From Gammaproteobacteria bacterium (GTDB taxonomy: Bacteria > Pseudomonadota > Gammaproteobacteria > SZUA-229), in the NCBI GenBank assembly GCA_026197015.1, contig JAPHRB010000129.1, positions 1 through 14,662 on the forward strand: DNA of 14,662 bases. The letters are read 5' to 3'. A program made the position numbers and the translations under genes. The notes beneath the pieces were generated by a model. The model was not told the origin of the DNA and made no database searches. It worked only from the letters and a program-made list of their open reading frames with translations. Below are positions 6,255-12,560 of this stretch, piece by piece (the first letter of the stretch is position 1; each line of letters opens with the position of its first letter).

Positions 6255-6782
6255 TTATGCCTTAGCTTTTTTAGGTGACATCATCATCACCATTTGACGG
6301 CCTTCCATCTTCGGCATCTGGTCTACAATACCATGCTCCTCAAGATCAGCCGCTACTCGCTTCAGTAAGTCAAGACCCAGTTCCTGATGGGCAAATTCAC
6401 GACCACGGTAACGTAAAGTTACTTTGATCTTGTCGCCCTTCTCTAAAAACTCACGTAATTTACGTGTTTTTGTCTTGTAATCACCCTCTTCAGTACGCGG
6501 ACGGAATTTAATTTCCTTAACCTGTACCTGCTTGGTTTTCTTCTTGTTCGCGTTTTTCTGCTTCTTGGCTTCAAACTTGAACTTGCCGTAATCCATGATT
6601 CGGCAAACGGGAGGTTTCGCATTTGGTGATACTTCTACCAAATCCAGGCCTGAGGCACTTGCTTTTGCTATTGCATCAGCAGGTGTCATGATGCCGAGCT
6701 GCTCTCCTTCATCATCAATTACCCTGACTTCAGGATAAGGGATTTTGTCATTTATGAGAGTTTTTTTCTTATCAGCTGCGAT
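6255..6782 (-). CDS. infC: Translation initiation factor IF-3, AUC start
   Basis: 175 residues when started at ATC (6780-6782). IF3 binds the 30S subunit, keeps it apart from 50S and rejects non-standard start codons. The N-domain (INDKIPYPEVRVIDDEGEQL, from residue 10) and linker lead into the C-domain RIMDYGKFKFE, KEIKFRPRTEEGDYKTK and GREFAHQELG, ending in MMMSPKKAKA. The first ATG in frame (6689) would leave 144 residues and remove a conserved part of the N-domain. Upstream, the frame is closed by the thrS stop TAG; between them no ATG, GTG or TTG exists. ATC follows GGAGG with 8 nt spacing. E. coli infC uses AUU for autoregulation by IF3, so a rare start is expected. The gap to thrS is 3 nt. 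Confidence 0.95.
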   Translation of the reverse strand: MAADKKKTLINDKIPYPEVRVIDDEGEQLGIMTPADAIAKASASGLDLVEVSPNAKPPVCRIMDYGKFKFEAKKQKNANKKKTKQVQVKEIKFRPRTEEGDYKTKTRKLREFLEKGDKIKVTLRYRGREFAHQELGLDLLKRVAADLEEHGIVDQMPKMEGRQMVMMMSPKKAKA

Positions 6783-6785
6783 GTT

Positions 6786-8711
6786 CTATTCCTCCGAAAT
6801 AGCGAGACCGTGATTTTCGATGGCGTCTGCAAGGTGGTCAGCAAAAGCGTTTATGCTCATACTGCCAAGATCCTCACCGCTTCGAGAACGCACGGTCACA
6901 CTTTCTGTTTCTAATTCACGGTCCCCAATTACTAACATATAGGGAACACGCGCTAAAGTATGCTCGCGGATTTTAAAGCCTACCTTCTCATTTCTCAAGT
7001 CCGACGTGACCTTAAATCCACGTTTATGCAATATTTCTTCAACTTTTTTCGCAAATTCGGCCTGTTTGTCCGTAATATTCAAAATTACCGCATGTTGAGG
7101 GCTCAGCCATAGTGGAAACTTACCCTCATAATGTTCAATCAAAATACCGATAAATCGCTCAACTGAACCCAAAATAGCCCGGTGTAACATAACCGGCACC
7201 TTTCGATTACCATCTTCAGCGACATATTGTGCGTCTAAACGGCCAGGCATTGAGAAATCAACCTGCATGGTTCCACATTGCCAGCCTCGCTCTAAACAGT
7301 CTTTTAATGTGAACTCAATTTTCGGGCCATAAAAAGCCCCCTCTCCCGGCTGCAACTTATACTCAATACCTTTTGAATCGAGTGCATCCGCCAGGGCTTT
7401 TTCAGCCTGATCCCATACTTCATCAGAACCCACTCGCTCTTCGGGGCGGGTAGACAGGGCAATTTCAATATTATCGAAACCGAAGTCTTTATAAACGTCA
7501 TATGTCAGATCGATAAAATCCGATACTTCATCCTGTAACTGCTCATCAGTACAAAAAATATGCGCATCATCCTGCACAAAATTTCTAACGCGCATTAAGC
7601 CATGCAAAGTACCCGATGGCTCATTTCGATGACACGAACCAAATTCAGCTAAACGCAGAGGCAAATCACGATATGATTTCAAACCCTGATTAAACACCTG
7701 AATATGACACGGACAGTTCATCGGTTTAACCGCGTAATCTCTATTCTCAGAATGTGTCGTAAACATCATCTCACTGAATTTATCCCAGTGGCCTGATTTT
7801 TCCCACAAACTACGATCAACCAGCTGTGGCGTATTGATTTCCTGATAATCATGATCACGTAAACGTTTACGAATATAATCCTGAATAGTCAGATTTAAAT
7901 CCCAGCCATCTTTATGCCAGAACACCATACCCGGCGCTTCTTCCTGTGTATGGAATAAACCTAAAGCTTTACCAATTTTACGGTGATCCCGTTTTTCAGC
8001 TTCTTCAATTCGTTTTAAATAAGTTTTAAGCTGTTTTTTGTCAGGCCAGGCCGTGCCGTAAATGCGCTGCAGCATCTTATTATTTGAATCACCACGCCAG
8101 TAGGCACCCGCCAGTTTTGTTAATTTAAATGCTTTAATTTTGCCGGTAGCTGGCAGATGTGGGCCACGACACAAATCAGTGAACTCACCCTGTGTATATA
8201 AAGACAGTTGCTGGTCTGCTGGAATATCTTCAATTATCTGAGCTTTATACTCTTCACCCAAATCTCGGAAAAACTTAACCGCTTCATCTCTTGTTTTAAC
8301 CGAACGGGTAATTTTAAAATTTTCTTTGACCAGTTGCGCCATTTTCTTTTCAATTTTTTCTAAATCTTCAGGGCCAAAGCTTTCTTCATAATCAATATCA
8401 TAAAAGAATCCATCATCAATCACCGGGCCTATGGTAATTTGAGCAGATGGATAAAGCTGCTTTACTGCCTGTGCCAATAAGTGCGCTGTAGAGTGTCGAA
8501 TAACCTCCAGGCCTTCCTCATTTTTATCAGTAATAATAGAAAGACTGGAATCCTCCTGCATAATATATGAGGCATCAACCATTTCACCGTTAACCTTACC
8601 GGCTAATGTTGCTTTGGCTAAACCCGGGCCGATTTCGGCAGCCACGTCATAAACAGATACGGGGGATGAAAAAGTACGCTGACTACCGTCAGGCAAAGTA
8701 ATAACAGGCAT
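6786..8711 (-). CDS. thrS: Threonyl-tRNA synthetase
   Basis: 641 residues (642 in E. coli). A cytoplasmic class II synthetase that charges tRNA-Thr and edits Ser-tRNA-Thr. Domains: TGS about 1-62; editing domain about 63-225 with HxxxH (His73, His77) and CRGPH (Cys181, His185); catalytic core about 243-530 with motif 2 RNEPSGTLHGLMRVRNF and the Zn ligands Cys333, His384 and His510; and the anticodon-binding domain about 535-641 (HAVILNITDKQAEFAKKVEE). All key residues are present. ATG at 8711 is preceded by CAGGAGC. It opens the operon; infC follows in the same frame after TAG and three bases. E. coli ThrS represses its own mRNA through leader stem-loops; the leader here is long and has one clear hairpin. 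Confidence 0.98.
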   Translation of the reverse strand: MPVITLPDGSQRTFSSPVSVYDVAAEIGPGLAKATLAGKVNGEMVDASYIMQEDSSLSIITDKNEEGLEVIRHSTAHLLAQAVKQLYPSAQITIGPVIDDGFFYDIDYEESFGPEDLEKIEKKMAQLVKENFKITRSVKTRDEAVKFFRDLGEEYKAQIIEDIPADQQLSLYTQGEFTDLCRGPHLPATGKIKAFKLTKLAGAYWRGDSNNKMLQRIYGTAWPDKKQLKTYLKRIEEAEKRDHRKIGKALGLFHTQEEAPGMVFWHKDGWDLNLTIQDYIRKRLRDHDYQEINTPQLVDRSLWEKSGHWDKFSEMMFTTHSENRDYAVKPMNCPCHIQVFNQGLKSYRDLPLRLAEFGSCHRNEPSGTLHGLMRVRNFVQDDAHIFCTDEQLQDEVSDFIDLTYDVYKDFGFDNIEIALSTRPEERVGSDEVWDQAEKALADALDSKGIEYKLQPGEGAFYGPKIEFTLKDCLERGWQCGTMQVDFSMPGRLDAQYVAEDGNRKVPVMLHRAILGSVERFIGILIEHYEGKFPLWLSPQHAVILNITDKQAEFAKKVEEILHKRGFKVTSDLRNEKVGFKIREHTLARVPYMLVIGDRELETESVTVRSRSGEDLGSMSINAFADHLADAIENHGLAISEE

Positions 8712-8762
8712 TGTATGCTCCTGGTTTCAGTGGTGGCCCATACGTAAGGTCACGTGTTTTAT

Positions 8763-8790
8763 TTAATCCCCCATACTAAAGACGGATTAA
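8763..8790 (-). promoter_or_regulatory. Hairpin in the thrS leader
   Basis: TTAATCC (8784-8790 on the minus strand) pairs with GGATTAA (8763-8769) across a 14-nt loop, about 50 nt before the thrS start. The leader is where ThrS autoregulation acts in E. coli. I could not match this hairpin convincingly to an anticodon-arm mimic, so only the structure is claimed. Confidence 0.35.
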
Positions 8791-8820
8791 ACAGAGTTAA
8801 TTAAGAATTTAAGATGGCAG

Positions 8821-8946
8821 AGTCTAGCCAGACTGTACCGAGATTACAATTCATTTTTAGTCTATTACCTTGATTTACCTAATTATTTCTTCTTTAACGC
8901 AGTATTCTAAAGAGCGGCAATGGTTTTCACTGATCACAGTATTATA
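8821..8946 (-). promoter_or_regulatory. Candidate thrS promoter region
   Basis: Two candidates are seen on the minus strand. One is a perfect TATAAT at 8941-8946, with only a distant TTGGCC as a poor -35. The other is TTGTAA (8844-8849), 17 bp, TAGACT (8821-8826), with 4 of 6 matches in each box. Either would give a leader of about 100-220 nt. Which of them is used cannot be decided from sequence alone. Confidence 0.35.
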
Positions 8947-9245
8947 AGTGAGACATACCCCGAACAGGCCAACAACAAAATAAAAGTTAAATAATAAGGA
9001 AGGTTTTAGAGTCTTACATGCATACTTTAATATGATATTTTTAGAAAAGCCGCTTTACAAATAATTCAGAAAACACCTAGAAAGCCCGATATTAAAGCCT
9101 GTTGCAAAACTCATGATGCAAATAATTAATACGCAGTGGATAGTTTTTCACGGTAACAGCAGGCATGCTAATCACATTATTAACTGTTATGACACAAACC
9201 TTACAAGTTATTAAATACCAGCACGAAAAACGCTAAAACCTTAAT
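8881..9245. other. Noncoding stretch upstream of thrS
   Basis: AT-rich and without a convincing coding frame on either strand. It holds a TATAAT box (8941-8946) and an inverted repeat TTTCACT/AGTGAAA around it (about 8925-8953). I see no RNA gene, transposon end or clear terminator in the remainder. Confidence 0.5.
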
Positions 9246-9267
9246 CATTCTTTATGCCTGAAGAATG
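9246..9267 (-). repeat. Dispersed palindrome, copy E, after the SH3-protein gene
   Basis: CATTCTT (9246-9252) pairs with AAGAATG (9261-9267) across 8 nt. The minus strand reads CGTCATTCTTCAGGCATAAA then GAATG, a diverged member of the palindrome family near pheS. It lies 7 nt past the stop of the SH3-protein gene and could protect the mRNA end; it has no T tract. Confidence 0.5.
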
Positions 9268-9277
9268 ACGAAGGTGA

Positions 9278-9967
9278 TTAGTAATTCGCACCCCAGCTTT
9301 CTTTCTTCCTCCAGCGAATTCGTGTTAACACGATTCCAAAAATCAAACTGCCCATAGAAACAGCCCCGCCGATTAAAAACCATTGTTTGATATTCTGATC
9401 ACCAAGTATAATGTTTTCCTGAGTCAATTTATTCAGTTTCAATTTAACACTTGTCAGTTGTTGTTTTAACTGCTCATTTTCATCTGCGATACGAATAGGA
9501 TCAGATGCATTTTTTCGTAAACTGGTCAGAGTACTCTGTAAGCTTTTAATTTTATTTTCTAACTCATTCTGAATATTCTGTAATTTATTATTCTGACTCT
9601 TGCTTTCAGTGAGTTCTTTTTTTAAATCACTGAGTGTTGTTTTAATAGACTGATTTCTCTTCTTTTCTACAACAAGTTGATCACGGGCGCTCTTATTATT
9701 CATAAGCAAACGCGTCTCAACCCAACCTGTTTTTGAAGCATCATCAACCGGAGCCACGAGTGAATGTTTTTCGTCATCCGTTATTTCAATAATCTCAACT
9801 GCCGTACCACTATTTAAGAACTTTAAAATTTTATGCGCGGTAGTCGTTCCCGATCTCATTGGTATCGTTAAATCATCACTCACATATTGAATAGTTTTCG
9901 CCGATAATGGCGTAATAGATAAAGATAAAATGACAGGTAATAGAGTGATAAGTAGCTGTTTTTTCAT
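9278..9967 (-). CDS. Membrane-anchored SH3-domain/coiled-coil protein (YgiM-like)
   Basis: 229 residues from the chosen ATG. The layout matches the YgiM-type SH3 family of gammaproteobacteria: signal peptide (MKKQLLITLLPVILSLSITPLSA), a bacterial SH3 domain about 25-90 (YVSDDLTIPMRSGTTTAHKI, GTAVEII, GWVETRLLM), a Lys/Gln/Ser-rich coiled coil about 95-190, a single membrane segment about 196-215 (WFLIGGAVSMGSLIFGIVLT) and a basic tail RIRWRKK. The bulk is thus expected in the periplasm with the C-terminus in the cytoplasm. Bacterial SH3 domains often touch peptidoglycan, but the role of this family is poorly known. In-frame ATGs at 9982 and 9997 would only lengthen the n-region. None of the three has a good Shine-Dalgarno; 9967 gives the most typical signal peptide. 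It is probably a single-gene unit. Confidence 0.85.
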   Translation of the reverse strand: MKKQLLITLLPVILSLSITPLSAKTIQYVSDDLTIPMRSGTTTAHKILKFLNSGTAVEIIEITDDEKHSLVAPVDDASKTGWVETRLLMNNKSARDQLVVEKKRNQSIKTTLSDLKKELTESKSQNNKLQNIQNELENKIKSLQSTLTSLRKNASDPIRIADENEQLKQQLTSVKLKLNKLTQENIILGDQNIKQWFLIGGAVSMGSLIFGIVLTRIRWRKKESWGANY

Positions 9968-10150
9968 TTTTACAAGGTTCATGTTTGCGCAGTTCATTGT
10001 TACAGGTTCAAAAATAAATTAAAGAGTAATTTACAGTAAAGTAAAGCGAATTGAAAATATGAAGTCTGGTATTGGGTAATAAATCACAATTGATAGTCGA
10101 GTTCTATGCGTTAGATATCTAAAAATAGAGCCAGAATCTACTGAGAAAAT

Positions 10151-10176
10151 CATCAATGAGAATTCATCAATGAGAA
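10151..10176. repeat. Short direct repeat beside tRNA-Val
   Basis: CATCAATGAGAA occurs twice, 14 bp apart (10151-10162 and 10165-10176), ending 2 nt before the CCA end of tRNA-Val. It is a small tandem duplication. No integrase or other sign of an attachment site accompanies it. Confidence 0.6.
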
Positions 10177-10178
10177 AA

Positions 10179-10254
10179 TGGTGCACCCTGTTGGACTTGA
10201 ACCAACGACTTCTTCCATGTCATGGAAGCACTCTACCAACTGAGTTAAGGGTGC
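10179..10254 (-). tRNA. tRNA-Val (anticodon GAC)
   Basis: A complete 76-nt cloverleaf on the minus strand with an encoded CCA. Acceptor arms GCACCCT/AGGGTGC pair over 7 bp, with discriminator A73. D arm ACTC/GAGT around AGTTGGTA. Anticodon stem CTTCC/GGAAG encloses ATGACAT, giving GAC. T arm GTTGG/CCAAC around TTCAAGT. GAC reads valine codons GUC/GUU, and A73 is usual for tRNA-Val. It stands alone between the HIT gene and the SH3-protein gene. Confidence 0.95.
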
Positions 10255-10258
10255 ATTA

Positions 10259-10294
10259 CCTCTATTAAGTAATGATATTAGATACTTAAAGAGG
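10259..10294. repeat. Inverted repeat over the tRNA-Val promoter
   Basis: CCTCT plus TTAAGTA (10259-10271, one extra A) is the inverse of TACTTAA plus AGAGG (10283-10294): 12 bp with one bulge and an 11-nt loop. It covers the candidate -10 box and nearly all of the spacer, ending just before the -35, and stops 5 nt before the mature tRNA. It could be an operator or a processing hairpin in the precursor. Confidence 0.6.
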
Positions 10295-10300
10295 CGTGAA
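10272..10300 (-). promoter_or_regulatory. Candidate promoter of tRNA-Val
   Basis: On the minus strand TTCACG (10295-10300; 4 of 6) is followed after 17 bp by TATCAT (10272-10277; 5 of 6). Transcription would start about 10 nt before the mature tRNA. Confidence 0.5.
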
Positions 10301-10467
10301 TATTACTGATTGTTACACAAAAAGCAAGAGAGGTATAATTTACAGGCTTAAAATATTTACCAAGTAAATATTAACTAGCTGTGTTTACACATAATGCTAA
10401 TCCAGATTTCCTTACAAACAGCTACCCATTACTCAGCAAGGACAGGCATACAGCCCGGCGGCTCTAC

Positions 10468-10812
10468 TCACCCTGGAGGCCACGTCATTTGCCGTTTACC
10501 TAATACATGCAAATGGATATGGTGAACCGTTTGACCACCATCATCATTGCAATTCATCACACATCTATAGCCCGATTCATGCATCTGTTCCTGTTTCGCC
10601 AGCATTTTTGCAGCAAGATACAACTTACCAATTAAAGCTGCATCGTCATCCTGAAAGTCATTAATGGTTGAAATATGCTTTTTGGGTATCACTAAAAAAT
10701 GCACCGGAGCCTGGGGGCTTAAATCTCGAAAGGCAAGCACATCATTGTCCTGATAAAGAATATCAGCCGGAATATCACCATTTATAATTTTACAGAAAAT
10801 ACAGTCGCTCAT
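10468..10812 (-). CDS. hinT: HIT-family purine nucleoside phosphoramidase (HinT-like)
   Basis: 114 residues, typical of bacterial HinT. The family hydrolyses AMP-N bonds such as adenosine phosphoramidates and aminoacyl- or lysyl-adenylates in the cytoplasm. The HIT motif HHIHLHVL is at residues 97-104, with His98, His100 and His102 as the catalytic triad line. The N-terminus has the Zn-type motif CIFCKIINGDIPADILYQD (Cys4, Cys7), then LAFRDLSPQAPVHFLVIPKKH. It ends in QMTWPPG, the usual C-terminal block. Two ATGs are adjacent; the second (10812) is chosen because AAGGA lies 6 nt before it, and MSDCIFCKI is the common start. It lies about 155 nt downstream of the Gln-rich hypothetical gene. 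The substrate in vivo is unknown. Confidence 0.95.
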   Translation of the reverse strand: MSDCIFCKIINGDIPADILYQDNDVLAFRDLSPQAPVHFLVIPKKHISTINDFQDDDAALIGKLYLAAKMLAKQEQMHESGYRCVMNCNDDGGQTVHHIHLHVLGKRQMTWPPG

Positions 10813-10969
10813 CATTTGTCCTTATTTTAAGTATCTGGTAATTATATAGGAAAAACGATAAAGATTGATTAAGCTCAGTCCAGTCACTCTTTATTATAAA
10901 GTTTATTACTTTAGCCGAATTAGATAGTTATTTTCAGAGAGAATATAAAACCAGTTATGCTAGATAGTG

Positions 10970-11407
10970 TTAAACAAACACATCAATTATGCCGGACACC
11001 TGGCGCTGCTGGTTACCCGCGGGTACCATGTCTTCATTTTCCTGAAAGGTTTGAATTGCCTGCTGCGCACTGATTCTGCGATTATCTGGCTGCCCCGAGG
11101 GCTGCTGATTAGCAGAGCGAGATAAAAGACCGGAGGCCATTTCCCGGCTTTCAATACGCCGTGTTTCAGATGAAAGCACCTCACCATTAATAATTCGAGA
11201 ATTTTCTGCATTAGGAGGCGTTCGTTGATTACTTTCTGCGCGGGTTTGACCTTGCCGGCTCTGATTTTCCTGAGCCTGATTCTCCCGGGCACGCGTATCA
11301 CCAGCTGAAGTCTGACGTTGTGATGCCTGCTGCTGACGCTGTCTTGCTGCATCAATAGACACAGTGGAGTCAAATTGTCGGGTTAAACCGGATAGTGCAA
11401 TTTCCAT
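10970..11407 (-). CDS. Hypothetical Gln/Arg-rich protein
   Basis: 145 residues, not recognised. There is no signal peptide, membrane segment or cysteine. Residues about 20-70 are of low complexity, rich in Gln, Arg, Ser, Glu and Asn (RQRQQQASQRQTSAGDTR, then Q/E/N repeats), and probably disordered. The C-terminal third is more ordered in look: SAQQAIQTFQENEDMVPAG followed by RRQVSGIIDVFV-like residues (QRQVSGIIDVFV), suggesting a short conserved helix plus a hydrophobic terminus. A second frame over the same DNA (10987-11373) is also open for 128 codons but has no protein-like features. ATG at 11407 has only a weak GAAGA upstream. It lies 82 nt after recR and before hinT. A coding role is likely; no function is inferred. 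Confidence 0.7.
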   Translation of the reverse strand: MEIALSGLTRQFDSTVSIDAARQRQQQASQRQTSAGDTRARENQAQENQSRQGQTRAESNQRTPPNAENSRIINGEVLSSETRRIESREMASGLLSRSANQQPSGQPDNRRISAQQAIQTFQENEDMVPAGNQQRQVSGIIDVFV

Positions 11408-11450
11408 TAACGGGTCTTCATTTGGTAATCAAAAGAGTATAGCAAGCAAA

Positions 11451-11470
11451 TGCGGCGAATTTTAGCCGCA
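11451..11470 (-). terminator. Weak hairpin after recR
   Basis: TGCGGC (11465-11470 on the minus strand) pairs with GCCGCA (11451-11456) around TAAAATTC, 19 nt past the recR stop, followed by TTTGCTTGC. It is short and has a poor T tract, so termination would be partial at best. Confidence 0.35.
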
Positions 11471-11489
11471 AGTCGGAATTTTTATGCCG

Positions 11490-12092
11490 TTACTGTTTTA
11501 ACTTTTGCCGTCCGCTAAACGCATGGGCCAGAGTGCCTCCGTCAATATATTCAAGCTCCCCTCCAAGGGGTATACCATGCGCTAATCGAGTTGACTCCAC
11601 CTGATATTCAGCCGCAATTTCAGATATATAATGGGCTGTAGTTTCACCTTCAACCGTTGGATTGGTTGCCAGTATGAGCTCTTTAATGCCGCCTTCTTTA
11701 AGGCGCTGCTCCAGCAGGTCTAACCCAAGCTCCCCCGGACCTATCCCATCTAGTGGTGACAAATGCCCCATTAATACGAAATACTTACCATTAAAATCAG
11801 CCGCCTGATTAATAGCTAGAACATCGGCGGGTGTCTCTACTATGCATAACAACTCATCATTACGCCGATTATCGGCGCAATATCCACAAATATCAGTTTC
11901 CGACAAAGTGCGGCACCGGGAGCAATGCCCAATATGCTCAACTGCCTGCTGTAATGCACCGGAAAGAACCGAAGCACCTTTACGGTCACGTTCTAACAGA
12001 TGAAATGCCATACGTTGAGCCGACTTGGGGCCAACACCAGGCAAGCAGCGCAGTGCTTCAATTAATTGCAGTAGTAAGGGGGATTGACTCAT
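11490..12092 (-). CDS. recR: Recombination mediator RecR
   Basis: 200 residues, the normal length. RecR forms a DNA clamp and, with RecO and RecF, helps RecA load on SSB-covered gaps (RecFOR repair). Domains in order: helix-hairpin-helix about 8-30 (LIEALRCLPGVGPKSAQRMA), a C4 zinc finger (Cys57, 60, 69, 72), a Toprim domain about 80-175 (LLCIVETPADVLAIN, YFVLMGHLSPLDGIGP, ILATNPTVEGETTA), and the C-terminal Walker-B-like LAHGIPLGGELEYIDGGTLAHAFSGR. All motifs are intact. It is the third gene after dnaX and ybaB, but a 120-nt gap with an AT-rich palindrome precedes it and no clear Shine-Dalgarno is seen before ATG. Confidence 0.98.
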   Translation of the reverse strand: MSQSPLLLQLIEALRCLPGVGPKSAQRMAFHLLERDRKGASVLSGALQQAVEHIGHCSRCRTLSETDICGYCADNRRNDELLCIVETPADVLAINQAADFNGKYFVLMGHLSPLDGIGPGELGLDLLEQRLKEGGIKELILATNPTVEGETTAHYISEIAAEYQVESTRLAHGIPLGGELEYIDGGTLAHAFSGRQKLKQ

Positions 12093-12141
12093 TAGTGATA
12101 TTTATTGTGTATATTAAAAGCTGATCACACGCCTTCAGATA

Positions 12142-12182
12142 AAACTAAAAACCTAAATTTTATTTATGTAAGTTTTTAGTTT
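12142..12182. repeat. AT-rich palindrome between ybaB and recR
   Basis: AAACTAAAAAC (12142-12152) pairs perfectly with GTTTTTAGTTT (12172-12182) across 19 nt. It lies 31 nt past the ybaB stop, in the only sizeable gap of the dnaX-ybaB-recR cluster. The stem is almost all A/T, so it is a poor terminator; a partial attenuator or an mRNA-end structure is possible. Confidence 0.6.
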
Positions 12183-12212
12183 CAGCTGATGACGAACTAA
12201 AGTGATATCAGT

Positions 12213-12536
12213 TTAAAACGGTAACTTCATTCCACCAGGTAGATTCATGCCGGCTGTAACACCTGACATTTTTTCAGATGACGTAGTTTCAATTTTACGC
12301 ACCGCATCATTAACCGCAGCCGCTAACAGGTCTTCAATCATATCTTTATCATCTTCCATCAAGCTATCATCCAGCTCAACTCGACGTACTTCATGACGAC
12401 CGTTCATTAATACTTTAACCATTCCACCACCGGATTGACCTTCAACTTCCATATTGGCGATTTCTTCCTGCGCTTTTTGCATATCAGCCTGCATTTTTTG
12501 CGCCTGCTTCATCATATTGCCTATGCCACCTTTCAT
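12213..12536 (-). CDS. ybaB: Nucleoid-associated protein YbaB/EbfC
   Basis: 107 residues (109 in E. coli). A small dimeric DNA-binding protein with a tweezer-like fold, made as part of the dnaX-ybaB-recR unit in many bacteria. The N-terminal helix is rich in Met, Gln and Lys (MKGGIGNMMKQAQKMQADMQ). It is followed by the conserved beta region VEGQSGGGMVKVLMNGRHEV and the helical part LMEDDKDMIEDLLAAAVNDA. The Met/Gly-rich tail MNLPGGMKLPF is typical. A GAGAG-type Shine-Dalgarno precedes ATG, and dnaX ends 24 nt upstream. The exact role is unsettled in the family; binding to DNA and to repair or replication sites is inferred from relatives. Confidence 0.97.
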   Translation of the reverse strand: MKGGIGNMMKQAQKMQADMQKAQEEIANMEVEGQSGGGMVKVLMNGRHEVRRVELDDSLMEDDKDMIEDLLAAAVNDAVRKIETTSSEKMSGVTAGMNLPGGMKLPF

Positions 12537-12560
12537 CTTTATTCTCTCTTCTATTAATTA

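Noticed and set aside
6255..6689. infC starting at ATG 6689 (144 residues)
   Set aside because: It would remove conserved IF3 N-domain residues encoded upstream in the same frame, and lacks a Shine-Dalgarno as good as GGAGG before the ATC at 6782.
8925..8953. CRP-like site near the thrS promoter
   Set aside because: TGTGA is present but the matching TCACA half-site at 6-nt spacing is not.
10151..10254. tRNA-Val as an integration site with the nearby direct repeat as att
   Set aside because: The repeat lies outside the tRNA, does not copy its 3' end, and no integrase or foreign genes are in the window.
10987..11373. 128-codon frame overlapping the Gln-rich gene
   Set aside because: Same strand, other frame. 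The 145-residue frame ends in an ordered-looking segment and covers the whole gap; this one is Arg/Ser/Cys noise typical of a shadow.
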